Assembly (NCBI RefSeq): GCF_900996245.1
Contig: NZ_CAAJGK010000036.1
Span: 1 to 64,000, forward strand
Source: Paraburkholderia sp. BCC1886
Lineage (GTDB): Bacteria; Pseudomonadota; Gammaproteobacteria; Burkholderiales; Burkholderiaceae
DNA: 64,000 nucleotides
Reading direction: 5' to 3'
The stretch's first letter is position 1. Each line of letters opens with the position of its first letter. The translations under genes and the position numbers were made by a program. The notes beneath the pieces were generated by a model, which was not told where the DNA came from, did no database searches, and saw only the letters and a program-made list of their open reading frames with translations. This document shows positions 44,886-53,430 of the stretch, piece after piece.

Positions 44886-45473
44886 ATGCAAAGCTCCCAA
44901 TCCACGCCTGATCAACCCGACCATTCGCTGCTACGGGATATGCGGTACACGATCATTCCCCATCGACTGCGCGGAATCACGGCGGGATTGGCTGCATTGG
45001 ACCTCGAGGCCAATCCCGACACGCTCGTTACGCTCGCACCCGATAGCGCCGACGCCGTTCAGCACGACGCGCTGGTTGCGTACACGCGGCCGGTCACGTG
45101 TGTCGCGGCCATCCACAGCCGGGCCTTACTGCAGTTCCTGGGCTTGCAATGCAACGGATCGTCGCTCGACACGCTTGCAGGCGAGCCACGCAGCGCCGAC
45201 GAACTCTGGATCGGGACGTTCAGGGGCAATGACGGAGCGCCGCTCGACGTCGTGCCGGCGTCGGTAGTCGACGCCTGGCACGATCCCGAAGAGATCGCGC
45301 TGGCCTGGTTGACCACCAGCGATTTCGCCGCGCAAGGTCTGGCGAATGCGATGGCCGATCCCAAGCTCACGAGTGCCGCCATCACGCCGATGCTCCGACG
45401 GACGTTTGAAACGCTGCCCAAGGTCGTGAACCAATGGTTTTTCGAACGCGCGGTGTTGCGCGCGAACGCGTAG
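44886..45473 (+). CDS. hypothetical protein
   Basis: 195 residues, no signal peptide or membrane helix. The sequence is moderately acidic (LRDMRYTIIPHRLRGITAGL, GAPLDVVPASVVDAWHDPEE, TFETLPKVVNQWFFERAVL). Codon use fits its neighbours, so it is very probably real, but I recognise no family. It is convergent with the receiver-domain gene at 45538. Confidence 0.65.
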   Translation: MQSSQSTPDQPDHSLLRDMRYTIIPHRLRGITAGLAALDLEANPDTLVTLAPDSADAVQHDALVAYTRPVTCVAAIHSRALLQFLGLQCNGSSLDTLAGEPRSADELWIGTFRGNDGAPLDVVPASVVDAWHDPEEIALAWLTTSDFAAQGLANAMADPKLTSAAITPMLRRTFETLPKVVNQWFFERAVLRANA

Positions 45474-45537
45474 CGTGAGCGGGCATTAACCACCTGTCAG
45501 CAGAGCGCGCTGTTGATTGACCAGGCTGCTCTTGCGG

Positions 45538-45966
45538 CTAAAACAGAAAACAGAACTTCTGCACCAGCGTCTCGATCGACATGGGTTTGATCCAGCAAGC
45601 GTCGAAACCTGCCGCAGCGAGGTGCGCTTCCTGGTCGGCATTCTCGTCGTTCACGAGTGCCATCAGCATTACGTCGTCGGATCCAAACGCCTTGCGAAGA
45701 CTTTGCGCCAGCGCCGGTCCGTTCTCACGCGGCGGAGTGGTGTCGATGATCACGAGTACGGGGCGCATCGCGGCTGCCAGATCGAGCGCGCGATCGGAAA
45801 ACGTCGTGGAGGTTGCGGGAATGCGCCGGTAAGCAAGAAGCTCGCGCATCGAGGAACCGATGCACAACTCGTTGTGCACGATCAGAACGGTCTGGCGCAC
45901 CGGCTCCGAAAAGTAGGGATATCGCCAGATTTGCGGTTGAGACCCAACTTCCGACATCGCTTTCAT
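45538..45966 (-). CDS. stand-alone receiver-domain protein with degenerate active site
   Basis: 142 residues, a single CheY-like receiver domain and no output domain. The phospho-acceptor position is Asp75 (LVIIDTTPP) and the conserved Lys is Lys127 (WIKPMS), but the usual acidic pair at the N-terminal end of the fold is replaced by Asn32-Glu33 (VHNEL), and the Thr/Ser after beta-4 is Ala-Leu. This weakens Mg2+ binding, so phosphorylation is doubtful. No kinase gene is nearby. Confidence 0.8.
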   Translation of the reverse strand: MKAMSEVGSQPQIWRYPYFSEPVRQTVLIVHNELCIGSSMRELLAYRRIPATSTTFSDRALDLAAAMRPVLVIIDTTPPRENGPALAQSLRKAFGSDDVMLMALVNDENADQEAHLAAAGFDACWIKPMSIETLVQKFCFLF

Positions 45967-46072
45967 CGAAGGTGCCTCCAGCGTTGCGGTGCGATGCCGT
46001 TGAACTTCGCAATTTTCGATCCAGAGCGAAAGGTGTATCTCACCGAACCTGGTAGCGCGGCGCGCTGAGCGC

Positions 46073-46501
46073 TCAATGGTAGGTCGTGGTCGATGCCTGC
46101 AGTTTCGTCAGCACGCCGTGCTGGAACCGGAACCAGCCTTGCGAGCTTTGCATGACGACCTCATCGCCTTGCCAGAATACGCGCCTGACCGTCATGCGCT
46201 GACCCGTTCGCTGCACGAGCGGCGGACGGTGCCGAAAGTCGTATAACACCGGACCCTCGTCGGTCTGCACCAGCATGCGCGCAACCGTGCCGTTCGAATT
46301 GCCGGCATCGTCGAAATGCTTGAGCGTGCTCGCGCCGAAGCGATCGAAACTTTGCTGCTCCAGCAGCCCTACGAAGTCGTGCCCGGCGTGCGTGAAGCTC
46401 ACCGTGCCAGACGGCGTCGGGAAAGTGTCGGCGCCGCTGCTCTGTGCGTGAGCGCAGATCGCAAACGTGGCGGCGACGATTGCAGGGAATAGACGTTTCA
46501 T
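46073..46501 (-). CDS. exported hypothetical protein
   Basis: 142 residues with a Sec signal peptide (MKRLFPAIVAATFAICAHAQ). The mature part is beta-rich and small (GTVSFTHAGHDFVGLLEQQ, RFQHGVLTKLQAS). The start at 46501 is preferred over 46522 because the signal peptide begins there. Family not recognised. It lies 18 bases behind the PhyH gene on the same strand and could be co-transcribed with it. Confidence 0.7.
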   Translation of the reverse strand: MKRLFPAIVAATFAICAHAQSSGADTFPTPSGTVSFTHAGHDFVGLLEQQSFDRFGASTLKHFDDAGNSNGTVARMLVQTDEGPVLYDFRHRPPLVQRTGQRMTVRRVFWQGDEVVMQSSQGWFRFQHGVLTKLQASTTTYH

Positions 46502-46518
46502 GTGCGGATGCCGTGGCC

Positions 46519-47328
46519 TCAATATGCAAATTTCGTGTAACTCTCGCCACGCTGGCCGGCAGTGCTGCCCCGACCGGCTTCGCCGTCAGAGGCGATTTGC
46601 GGCATGGACCGCAGCAGGCGTTGGGCGCGCGGACCAAGTTGCTGGTAAACATCCCGAGGCACGTCGATGTGAACCTCCGGTCTGAAATACCAGCTTCTAC
46701 TGTACCCAATCACCACCATCGGCCGCGGCGCATCCGTCCTGTTCGGCGTGCCGCGATGCAGGGCTCTGACGTCGCGAATCATCACGTCGCCGAGTTCCAT
46801 CGGTATCGCATGCAATGGAATCTGTCCGCCGAGATAAGCCTGCATGGCATCTTCCGAATTCATTCTGTGCGTGCCCAAGGTCGTTTCGAACGGACCGTTT
46901 TCGGCCGTCACGTCGCACAGCGGGAAGTTGACCGCGAGCTGAAACGACGGCGTTTCCGGCAGACCGTCGAACAGCGCCGGCGTGTCGCGATGCACGTCCT
47001 GATACGTGGAGCCGCGCAGCGGCGTGTCGGTGGCGAGTTGACACATGACCGGGTCTTCGCCCGCGACGCGTTCGACGATAGCCAGCACGTCAGGGTCGCA
47101 GAAGACAAGCTCGTTTGCGAACACGCCTGCGAACGGCAGCGTGATGTAGTGCCGGTTGGCGCCGCGAACCGCCGTGGCGTTATCAGCGAGGCGCTCGGCG
47201 AGCAAGGTGTCGAAGGCTTGCCGCCAGGCCAGCAGTGTGTCCTTGGGGAAGTGCTGCTTGAGCAGCACCAGGCCGTCGCGCTCGAAGTCGCGGGAGTACG
47301 CATCGTGCTCTTCGCTGGAATAACGCAT
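46519..47328 (-). CDS. phytanoyl-CoA dioxygenase (PhyH) family protein
   Basis: 269 residues, PhyH-type 2-oxoglutarate/Fe(II) oxygenase. Iron ligands are His113 and Asp115 (QDVHRDTPA) and His191 (RALHRGTPN); the arginine at about 202 (PRPMVVIGYSR) fits 2-oxoglutarate binding. Family members hydroxylate lipids, amino acids or small metabolites such as ectoine, so the substrate is open. Confidence 0.86.
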   Translation of the reverse strand: MRYSSEEHDAYSRDFERDGLVLLKQHFPKDTLLAWRQAFDTLLAERLADNATAVRGANRHYITLPFAGVFANELVFCDPDVLAIVERVAGEDPVMCQLATDTPLRGSTYQDVHRDTPALFDGLPETPSFQLAVNFPLCDVTAENGPFETTLGTHRMNSEDAMQAYLGGQIPLHAIPMELGDVMIRDVRALHRGTPNRTDAPRPMVVIGYSRSWYFRPEVHIDVPRDVYQQLGPRAQRLLRSMPQIASDGEAGRGSTAGQRGESYTKFAY

Positions 47329-47432
47329 GAAACTGTCTCCTGTTTATTTGCACTATTCGCACGAGGCTAGCAAGCAAACGACCATAGGGCAATCGCGGCC
47401 GCGGCATCTCACAGTTTAGCGGCAGGGAATCG

Positions 47433-48266
47433 TCAGCCGTCCGTCGAGACCGTCACGCTTTCCCACGCGCTCATCTCTTCGCCGAATGTCGACAGCTTGT
47501 CGCGCACGAGTTTGAGTGCGTCGCTGCCGAGCAGAAGATGGGCGGGCGGATGCCCGGCCGCTATTGCCGCCAGCATCGCGCGGGCGGCTTTGGCGGGGTC
47601 GCCCGGTTGTTTGCCGCTTTTCGCCTCGCGCGCCTCGCGAATGGGATCGAAGCTGGCGTCGTAGTCGGGAATCGAGCGCGGCGTGCGTTTCATCGAACGG
47701 CCGGCCCAGTCGGTGCGGAACGACCCCGGCGCCACTGCGGTGACCGCAATGCCGAGCGCGGCGACCTCTTTACCGAGCGCCTCGGAAATGCCTTCGAGCG
47801 CGAATTTGCTGCCGCAGTAGTAGGCGATGCCGGGCATCGTGATGTGGCCGCCCATCGACGTGATATTCAGAATGTGGCCACGCCGACGCTCGCGCATGAA
47901 GGGCAGCACGGCCTTCATCATGGCGACCGCGCCGAACACGTTGACGTCGAACTGCTGGCGCATTTCCGATAGCGGCGCTTCTTCCATGACGCCTTCGTGG
48001 CCGTAGCCGGCATTGTTGACGAGCACGTCGATGGGCCCGACGCTCGACTCGATTTCCGCGACGACGCCAGGGATGGCGTCGAAGTCGGTCACGTCGAGCA
48101 CGCGTGCGAAGGGCGCGTTCGCCGACAGCGACTCGAATTCGTCTTTGGCGGCAGCGCTTCTGACCGTGCCGACCACGCGATGCCCCGCCGCGAGCGCTTC
48201 CTGTGCGAGCGCACGGCCGAAACCGCTACTGACGCCGGTAATGAGCAGAACTTTGCTGGATGTCAT
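47433..48266 (-). CDS. SDR-family oxidoreductase
   Basis: A 277-residue short-chain dehydrogenase: TGVSSGFGRALA (NADP-binding), NNAGYGHEGVMEE, and the catalytic TSMGGHITMPGIAYYCGSKFALEG set. The Arg after beta-2 (TVRSAA) favours NADP(H). Start at 48266 has GGAGAAG upstream. Divergent from the AraC_N-type regulator at 48361, which probably controls it; a common pair in these genomes. Confidence 0.89.
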   Translation of the reverse strand: MTSSKVLLITGVSSGFGRALAQEALAAGHRVVGTVRSAAAKDEFESLSANAPFARVLDVTDFDAIPGVVAEIESSVGPIDVLVNNAGYGHEGVMEEAPLSEMRQQFDVNVFGAVAMMKAVLPFMRERRRGHILNITSMGGHITMPGIAYYCGSKFALEGISEALGKEVAALGIAVTAVAPGSFRTDWAGRSMKRTPRSIPDYDASFDPIREAREAKSGKQPGDPAKAARAMLAAIAAGHPPAHLLLGSDALKLVRDKLSTFGEEMSAWESVTVSTDG

Positions 48267-48360
48267 TCGAGCTTCTCCATAAGGTGGACTGGAGAGTGCA
48301 TAATAGTCTGCGAGATGAGCCACCGGCAGCCAGATTCCGCTATTTTAATTGCACAAAACT

Positions 48361-49332
48361 ATGAGTACGAAACGCCAGCCCGCCTTGTCGGGCGAACTGT
48401 CGGCACGCAGTCAGAAACGCATTGTCGGATTACTGCGGGTGTTGGCGCCCGACGAGGGCTACAACCTGACGGCGGTGCCGAGCGTGCGCATTCTGAGGTC
48501 AAACCGGGCGCTCGCGCGCGTGCCGGTTCTGTACGATCCCGGCATCGTCATCGTTTGCCAGGGGCGCAAGCGGGGTTACTTCGGCGAGCAGTTGTATCTG
48601 TACGACGAGCATCATTACCTGGCGGTGTCGGTCCCCGTGCCGTTCAGCATGGATACCGATGCGACGCCGGATCATCCGCTGCTCGCGTTGTATCTGCACC
48701 TCGATTTCACGATGGCCGCCGAGCTGGCGGCGCAGATCGACGGCGAAGGCGTCGCGCAATCCGTGGAAGAGCCTTTGAGCATGATGTCGACGCCCATGGA
48801 CGAGGCGATGCAGGCGTCGGTACTGCGCTTTCTCGAAGCATTGCAGCAGCCACTGGAAGCCGCGGTGTTGGGGCCGGGCCTGCTACGCGAGATTTATTTT
48901 CGTGTGCTCACCAGCGCTCAGGGCGGCTCGATGCGAAGAGCGCTGTCGATGGGGGGGCAGTTCGGCAGGATCGGCAAATCGCTGCGCCTGATTCACGCGG
49001 GCTACGCAAAGTCGCTCGATGTGACCCAGCTAGCGAGCGAAGCGGGGATGAGCGTGCCGAGCTTCCACAGCCATTTCAAGGCGATCACGCAGGTGTCGCC
49101 GATGCAGTACGTCAAGTCGACGCGTCTGCACCAGGCGCGCTTATTGATGGTGCGCGAAGAGCTGACCGCGGAGGCGGCCAGTCATGCAGTGGGCTACACG
49201 AGCCCTTCGCAGTTCAGCAGGGAATTCAAGCGGCTTTTCGGCGTGACGCCGGCGGCGGAAACGAAGCGGATGCGCGAGAGTTTTGCGATTCCCGCCGCGT
49301 TCGCCGATTCGATCTACGTGTCGTCGCACTGA
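48361..49332 (+). CDS. AraC-family regulator (AraC_N type)
   Basis: 323 residues: an AraC_N-type N-terminal domain (VPVLYDPGIVIVCQGRKRGYFGEQ) and a C-terminal double HTH (LDVTQLASEAGMSVPSFHSHFKAI, AASHAVGYTSPSQFSREFKRLFG). Divergent from the SDR gene. A TTG twelve bases upstream also keeps the frame; the ATG at 48361 is preferred. Confidence 0.89.
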   Translation: MSTKRQPALSGELSARSQKRIVGLLRVLAPDEGYNLTAVPSVRILRSNRALARVPVLYDPGIVIVCQGRKRGYFGEQLYLYDEHHYLAVSVPVPFSMDTDATPDHPLLALYLHLDFTMAAELAAQIDGEGVAQSVEEPLSMMSTPMDEAMQASVLRFLEALQQPLEAAVLGPGLLREIYFRVLTSAQGGSMRRALSMGGQFGRIGKSLRLIHAGYAKSLDVTQLASEAGMSVPSFHSHFKAITQVSPMQYVKSTRLHQARLLMVREELTAEAASHAVGYTSPSQFSREFKRLFGVTPAAETKRMRESFAIPAAFADSIYVSSH

Positions 49333-49414
49333 GAACCCGGAAACCTGAAAACCTGGATATTGCCCTCACACCTTGCAGGATGGGGGCAATAAACGGCACG
49401 CAACCGCAGACGAC

Positions 49415-50194
49415 TCAGCCCAGCGTGCGGGCGTACAGCGCGAACAGTTCTTTCCAGCCGCGCTCGGCGCCCGGTGCATCGAACACCGGCATGTCCGGCT
49501 TCATCCAGCCGTGCAGCTTGCCTTCGTAGATCTCGCTCTTGTGTTTGACGCCGGCATCATTCAGCGTGGCTTCGAAGCGCTCGGCCATTTCCGGCGGGTA
49601 GCTATGGTCTTGATCGGCGCCGGCCACCAGCACTTCGGCCTTGATCTTCGGCACTTGCAGATGCGGGCTGGTCGGCTGGTCGGTTGCCAGATTGCCGCCG
49701 TGGAAGCTTGCCGCCGCTGCAACGCGATCCGGGTAATAAGCCGCGGCGGTGAGCGCCATGCCGCCGCCCATGCAGAAGCCGACCGTGCCCACCTTGCTGC
49801 CCTTGACGTCGGTGCGGCTGTCCAGATAGGCCAGCAGCGCGGCGGTGTCTTCGGCGGCCTTGTGGTTGTCGGTGCTCGCCATCATCGGGCCGACCGTCGC
49901 GCGGAAGTCGCCCTTCAGCACTTCCTTCGGATCGAGCGGGCCGTAGGCGCCGAAGCGATAGAACAGATCGGCGAGCAGCACGACGTAGCCCTGGCTGGCG
50001 ATATGGCTCGCCATCTCGATCATTCCGGGGCGAATGCCGAACGCGTCCATGTAGAAGATCACGCCCGGCCAGCTTCCTTCGCCTTGCGGGTGCAGCACCC
50101 AGACGTTGGCGGGGCCGTCCTTGGCCTGAACGGTAGTCTGGGTCTGGCTCACGCCGTAAGCGTTCACGGTTGCGGCTTGGTTCGAGTTGGACAT
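49415..50194 (-). CDS. dienelactone hydrolase family protein
   Basis: A 259-residue alpha/beta-hydrolase of the carboxymethylenebutenolidase type. Catalytic triad: Cys141 in GFCMGGG (the DLH nucleophile), Asp in GADQDHSYP (194-196) and His228 in KLHGW. Normally hydrolyses dienelactone to maleylacetate in chloroaromatic degradation, but many homologues act on other lactones; no chlorocatechol genes lie nearby. Start at 50194 has AGGAAC upstream. Confidence 0.9.
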   Translation of the reverse strand: MSNSNQAATVNAYGVSQTQTTVQAKDGPANVWVLHPQGEGSWPGVIFYMDAFGIRPGMIEMASHIASQGYVVLLADLFYRFGAYGPLDPKEVLKGDFRATVGPMMASTDNHKAAEDTAALLAYLDSRTDVKGSKVGTVGFCMGGGMALTAAAYYPDRVAAAASFHGGNLATDQPTSPHLQVPKIKAEVLVAGADQDHSYPPEMAERFEATLNDAGVKHKSEIYEGKLHGWMKPDMPVFDAPGAERGWKELFALYARTLG

Positions 50195-50225
50195 CGAAAG
50201 GTTCCTGGTCATGGAAATGAAAGCA

Positions 50226-50248
50226 AAAGCCCGTGGGACGGGCTTTTC
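50226..50248 (-). terminator. terminator between the EamA and dienelactone hydrolase genes
   Basis: Reading on the minus strand, AAAAGCCCGT pairs with ACGGGCTTTT around a CCC loop, so the stem ends in its own T-run. It lies after the EamA stop and before the hydrolase start, so the two are separate transcription units. Confidence 0.8.
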
Positions 50249-50318
50249 CGGCTAGGCGGCAGTTTAAGGCAGATGGCTCGGGGCTGCTGCGGGCGTCGAC
50301 GCTCGGGCCGCCCTTCGG

Positions 50319-51218
50319 CTAGACGGTCGGTCCTTCGGCTTGCCGTCCGCGCAGCGCGACGACAATCGAACTGCCGACGATCAACGCAATGCCCATCAGG
50401 GAGGAAGTGCCGATCGTCTCGCCCCAGATCGCGTAGCCGAACAGCGCCGCCCACACGATGCTGGTGTAGTTGTACGGCGCCAGTGACGCGGCGTCGGCCT
50501 GGCGGAACGCCATCGTCATCAGCAACTGGCCCGCCGTGGCGAAGGCGCCGAGCAGGGCCATCAGGCCTAACGCTTCGATGGAGGGGTTCTGCCACGCAAA
50601 CGGCAGCGATGCCGCCGTCGCGACAGTACCGACGATCGTGAAGAACAGCACTGTCGTGCCGGAGTCGTCGGTGGGTCTGATCCGCTTGATCTGGATGATG
50701 GAGAGCGCGCCGAACATCGCCGAGACGATCAGCAGAACGGGGCCGATCCAGCTGCCGTGCGATCCGTCGGGGCGCACCACCAGCAGCACGCCCGCGAAGC
50801 CGACCAGGGCGGCCAGGGCATCGGTGCGCAGCAGTCTCTCCTTGAGCAGCGCGGGCGCGAGCACGATGACCAGCAGACTTTCCGAATAGACGATAGCAAC
50901 GGCTTCGCTCAGCGGAACATACGGCAAGGCCGCAAAGAAACACGCCGATGCGCCGAGCAGCGTCAGCGAGCGGATGAGCTGGCCGCGCGTGTCGATGCTG
51001 CGCAGCCGGTCGCTCAAAGGCCGCCCGCGCAAGCAGACCGCGACAGCGGGAATCAGTCCGAACAGCATGCGGAAGAACGTGACTTCGTTCGCCGGGTACT
51101 GAAGCGCGACCGACTTGCCGAGCGCGTCCACGACCGCGAAGCAGAACATCGACACGAGGATCAGGCCGATGCTGCGCAGCGACGTCGGCTGCTGGGTCGA
51201 GGCATAAAGAGAGGGCAT
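50319..51218 (-). CDS. EamA-family (DMT) transporter
   Basis: A 299-residue exporter with ten predicted helices in two EamA repeats (GLILVSMFCFAVVDALGK and GPVLLIVSAMFGALSIIQI). It resembles the RhaT/YdcZ-type permeases of unknown substrate. An upstream GTG (51230) is possible; I take the ATG at 51218. Followed by a strong terminator. Confidence 0.86.
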   Translation of the reverse strand: MPSLYASTQQPTSLRSIGLILVSMFCFAVVDALGKSVALQYPANEVTFFRMLFGLIPAVAVCLRGRPLSDRLRSIDTRGQLIRSLTLLGASACFFAALPYVPLSEAVAIVYSESLLVIVLAPALLKERLLRTDALAALVGFAGVLLVVRPDGSHGSWIGPVLLIVSAMFGALSIIQIKRIRPTDDSGTTVLFFTIVGTVATAASLPFAWQNPSIEALGLMALLGAFATAGQLLMTMAFRQADAASLAPYNYTSIVWAALFGYAIWGETIGTSSLMGIALIVGSSIVVALRGRQAEGPTV

Positions 51219-51437
51219 GCGGGGTTTCACCAGTCGAGGCCGAAGGCGTGGCTGGTGTTCGCCTCACTGGCGGCGGGACTAAAGCGGTGGATGGAACGGC
51301 TGGAGTGGATCGTTGGCCTCATGCGTGATTGTCCGGTTGATGGTCGACGTGGCGCCAGGCGTCTTCGCCAGGCGACATCTTGCCGGATCAGGACCATGAA
51401 AGTCGAACGAAATGCCTGCCGCGGCCACCGACGGGCT

Positions 51438-52169
51438 TCACTGCCTGGGCAGGCTCGTGGCAACGATGCCCAGTCTGTCGGCGACCTCACGCGCGGTCGC
51501 CTCGCGACGCCCCGCCAGATCGCGTGCCGCTTCCCGGGCGGCGGCGAGAATCAACGGCGGCGCGGTGTCGGGCGAGCCGCTCGTGAACGGCGGCTCCGGC
51601 GCGTAGGCCATATCGAGCTGGATACGCTGCGCCGCGGCGTCGCCGCGTACTTCCGCGACGAGGCGCAGCGCGCCGTCGATGCCCGCTGTCACGCCCGCCG
51701 CGAAGACCCAGTCGCCGTCGACGACCACGCGCGCATCGACCGGAATCGCCCCGAACAGCGGCAGCAGGTGGAACGAATTCCAGTGCGTGGTCGCGCGGCG
51801 TCCGCGTAGCAGACCGGCGCCCCCGAGCAGCAGCGCGCCGGTGCAAACCGAAAAGACCTTGCGTGCGCCGGCGGCTTGCGCGCGCAACCAGTCGAGCGTC
51901 GCTGTGTCGTTCATCAGGCGCTGCTGACCCGGGCCGCCCGGCACGTGAAGAATGTCGAGTTGCGGTGCGTCGGCGATGGCGGCATCGGGCGTGATCCGTA
52001 AGCCCTGCACGTCGCGAACCGGCGCGTCGGTCAGGCCGTAAAGCCGATAGGTGACGTTCGGCATGCGCGAGAGCACTTCGAACGGACCGGTCAGATCGAT
52101 CTGATCGAGGCCGTCGAAAACGAGCGAGCCGATCGTGAGCGGCGTGGTGGAATCGATTGCGGATGACAT
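51438..52169 (-). CDS. DJ-1/PfpI family protein (isonitrile hydratase-like)
   Basis: 243 residues, class-I glutamine-amidotransferase-like fold. The nucleophile elbow is SVCTGALLLGGAGLL with the reactive Cys, and the adjacent RRATTHW and GVTAGIDGAL segments match the isonitrile-hydratase (InhA)-like branch. Divergent from a GlxA-type AraC regulator whose own sensor domain is homologous, with under 60 bases between. Start at 52169 has AGGACC upstream. Confidence 0.84.
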   Translation of the reverse strand: MSSAIDSTTPLTIGSLVFDGLDQIDLTGPFEVLSRMPNVTYRLYGLTDAPVRDVQGLRITPDAAIADAPQLDILHVPGGPGQQRLMNDTATLDWLRAQAAGARKVFSVCTGALLLGGAGLLRGRRATTHWNSFHLLPLFGAIPVDARVVVDGDWVFAAGVTAGIDGALRLVAEVRGDAAAQRIQLDMAYAPEPPFTSGSPDTAPPLILAAAREAARDLAGRREATAREVADRLGIVATSLPRQ

Positions 52170-52227
52170 CGTGGGGTCCTGTAGGGTGGGGATCGACACC
52201 CTCAATGTAATCGGCTACCTTCTGGCG

Positions 52228-53247
52228 ATGCCGCCAACCACCCCACCAATCGCGCCACGCGACGTCGTGCTTCCCATGCGCATCGAACTGCTCGCGTTTC
52301 CCGACGTGCAGATGCTCGATATAGCCGGGCCGGCGCAGGTTTTCACCGCTGCCAACGAACTGGCACTCGAGCGCGAGGCGCCGCCACCTTACCTGGTCGA
52401 GTTCGTTGCGCCGGTCGGCACGCAGGTGCGCTCGACGTCGGGGCTGGCGTTCGCGACCTCGCCGTTACCCGACGCGCGCACGCCGCTCCATACGCTGATC
52501 GTCGCGGGCGGTAGGGGCGTGACGCGCGCGGCGCAGGACGACGCGTTACGGGCATGGGTCGAGCAACGCGCACGCTCGGCGGTACGGGTCGCGTCGGTGT
52601 GTACCGGCGCGTTCATGCTGGCCGCGAGCGGTCTGCTCGACGGACGCCGTGCGGTCACGCACTGGCGTCATTGCGAACGGCTGGCGCGCGAGTATCCGCG
52701 AGTTCAGGTGGATCGCGATCCGATCTACGTGCAGGACGGGTCGTTGTGGACTTCAGCGGGAGTCACGGCAGGTATCGATCTCGCGCTGGAACTGGTGAAG
52801 GCGGATCTGGGCCGCGCGGTCGCGCTGGACGTCGCGCGCAGCCTCGTCGTGTTTCTCAAGCGGCCGGGCGGCCAGGCGCAGTTCAGCGCGGCGCTGGCGC
52901 TGCAGGCATCGGACGATCGCTTCGCGTCGTTGCACGACTGGCTCGCCGGTCATCTCGACGAAGACCTGTCGCTGACGCGCCTCGCACAGGTTGCCGGCAT
53001 GAGCGAGCGCAATTTTCTGCGCCGCTATCGCGAAGCGACGGGCACCACGCCCGCACGCGCCGTCGAACGGATGCGCGTCGAGGCCGCGCGGCAGATGCTC
53101 GTCGAGACGACGCTGCCGGTCAAACGCGTGGCGGTGAAGTGCGGTTTCGGAACCGAAGAAACGATGCGCCGCAGTTTCATGCGGGCGCAGGGCGTGGGGC
53201 CGATGGAGTTTCGCGAGCGCTTCGGCGCGACGGAGCGGGGCGGCTGA
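52228..53247 (+). CDS. GlxA-family transcriptional regulator (DJ-1/PfpI + AraC HTH)
   Basis: 339 residues: an N-terminal DJ-1/PfpI-like domain (FPDVQMLDIAGPAQVFTAANE, SVCTGAFMLAASGLL, THWRHCERL) and a C-terminal AraC HTH (LSLTRLAQVAGMSERNFLRRYREATG, VKRVAVKCGFGTEETMRRSF). The sensor keeps the VCTGAF cysteine. Starts at 52228 or 52276 are possible. It very likely controls the divergent DJ-1/PfpI gene. Confidence 0.89.
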   Translation: MPPTTPPIAPRDVVLPMRIELLAFPDVQMLDIAGPAQVFTAANELALEREAPPPYLVEFVAPVGTQVRSTSGLAFATSPLPDARTPLHTLIVAGGRGVTRAAQDDALRAWVEQRARSAVRVASVCTGAFMLAASGLLDGRRAVTHWRHCERLAREYPRVQVDRDPIYVQDGSLWTSAGVTAGIDLALELVKADLGRAVALDVARSLVVFLKRPGGQAQFSAALALQASDDRFASLHDWLAGHLDEDLSLTRLAQVAGMSERNFLRRYREATGTTPARAVERMRVEAARQMLVETTLPVKRVAVKCGFGTEETMRRSFMRAQGVGPMEFRERFGATERGG

Positions 53248-53274
53248 CCGTTGCGGCCGGCCGCCCCGGGCGAT

Positions 53275-53430
53275 TCATTTCACGGCGAACAACGTCGCGT
53301 TCATGAACAGCTTGAACACGAAGCCGAGCGATACCGCCGAGATCACGCCGAAGCACCACAGCGCGATGAACCACAGCCAGCCGGGCAGTTTCCAGCCCGC
53401 GAGCCTAGTGATAATGATGTTGGTCGTCAT
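53275..53430 (-). CDS. small membrane protein of the cytochrome bd operon (DUF2474/CydX-like)
   Basis: 51 residues, beginning MTTNIIITRLAGWKLPGW and containing one long hydrophobic helix (LWFIALWCFGVISAVSLGFVF) followed by KLFMNATLF. Start 53430 lies inside the last 26 bases of cydB, in another frame, and the stop TGA is at 53275. Small single-helix subunits (CydX, CbdX or DUF2474 proteins) commonly follow cydB and stabilise the oxidase; the Trp-rich helix fits that type. Too short for most gene finders, so easily missed. Confidence 0.78.
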   Translation of the reverse strand: MTTNIIITRLAGWKLPGWLWFIALWCFGVISAVSLGFVFKLFMNATLFAVK

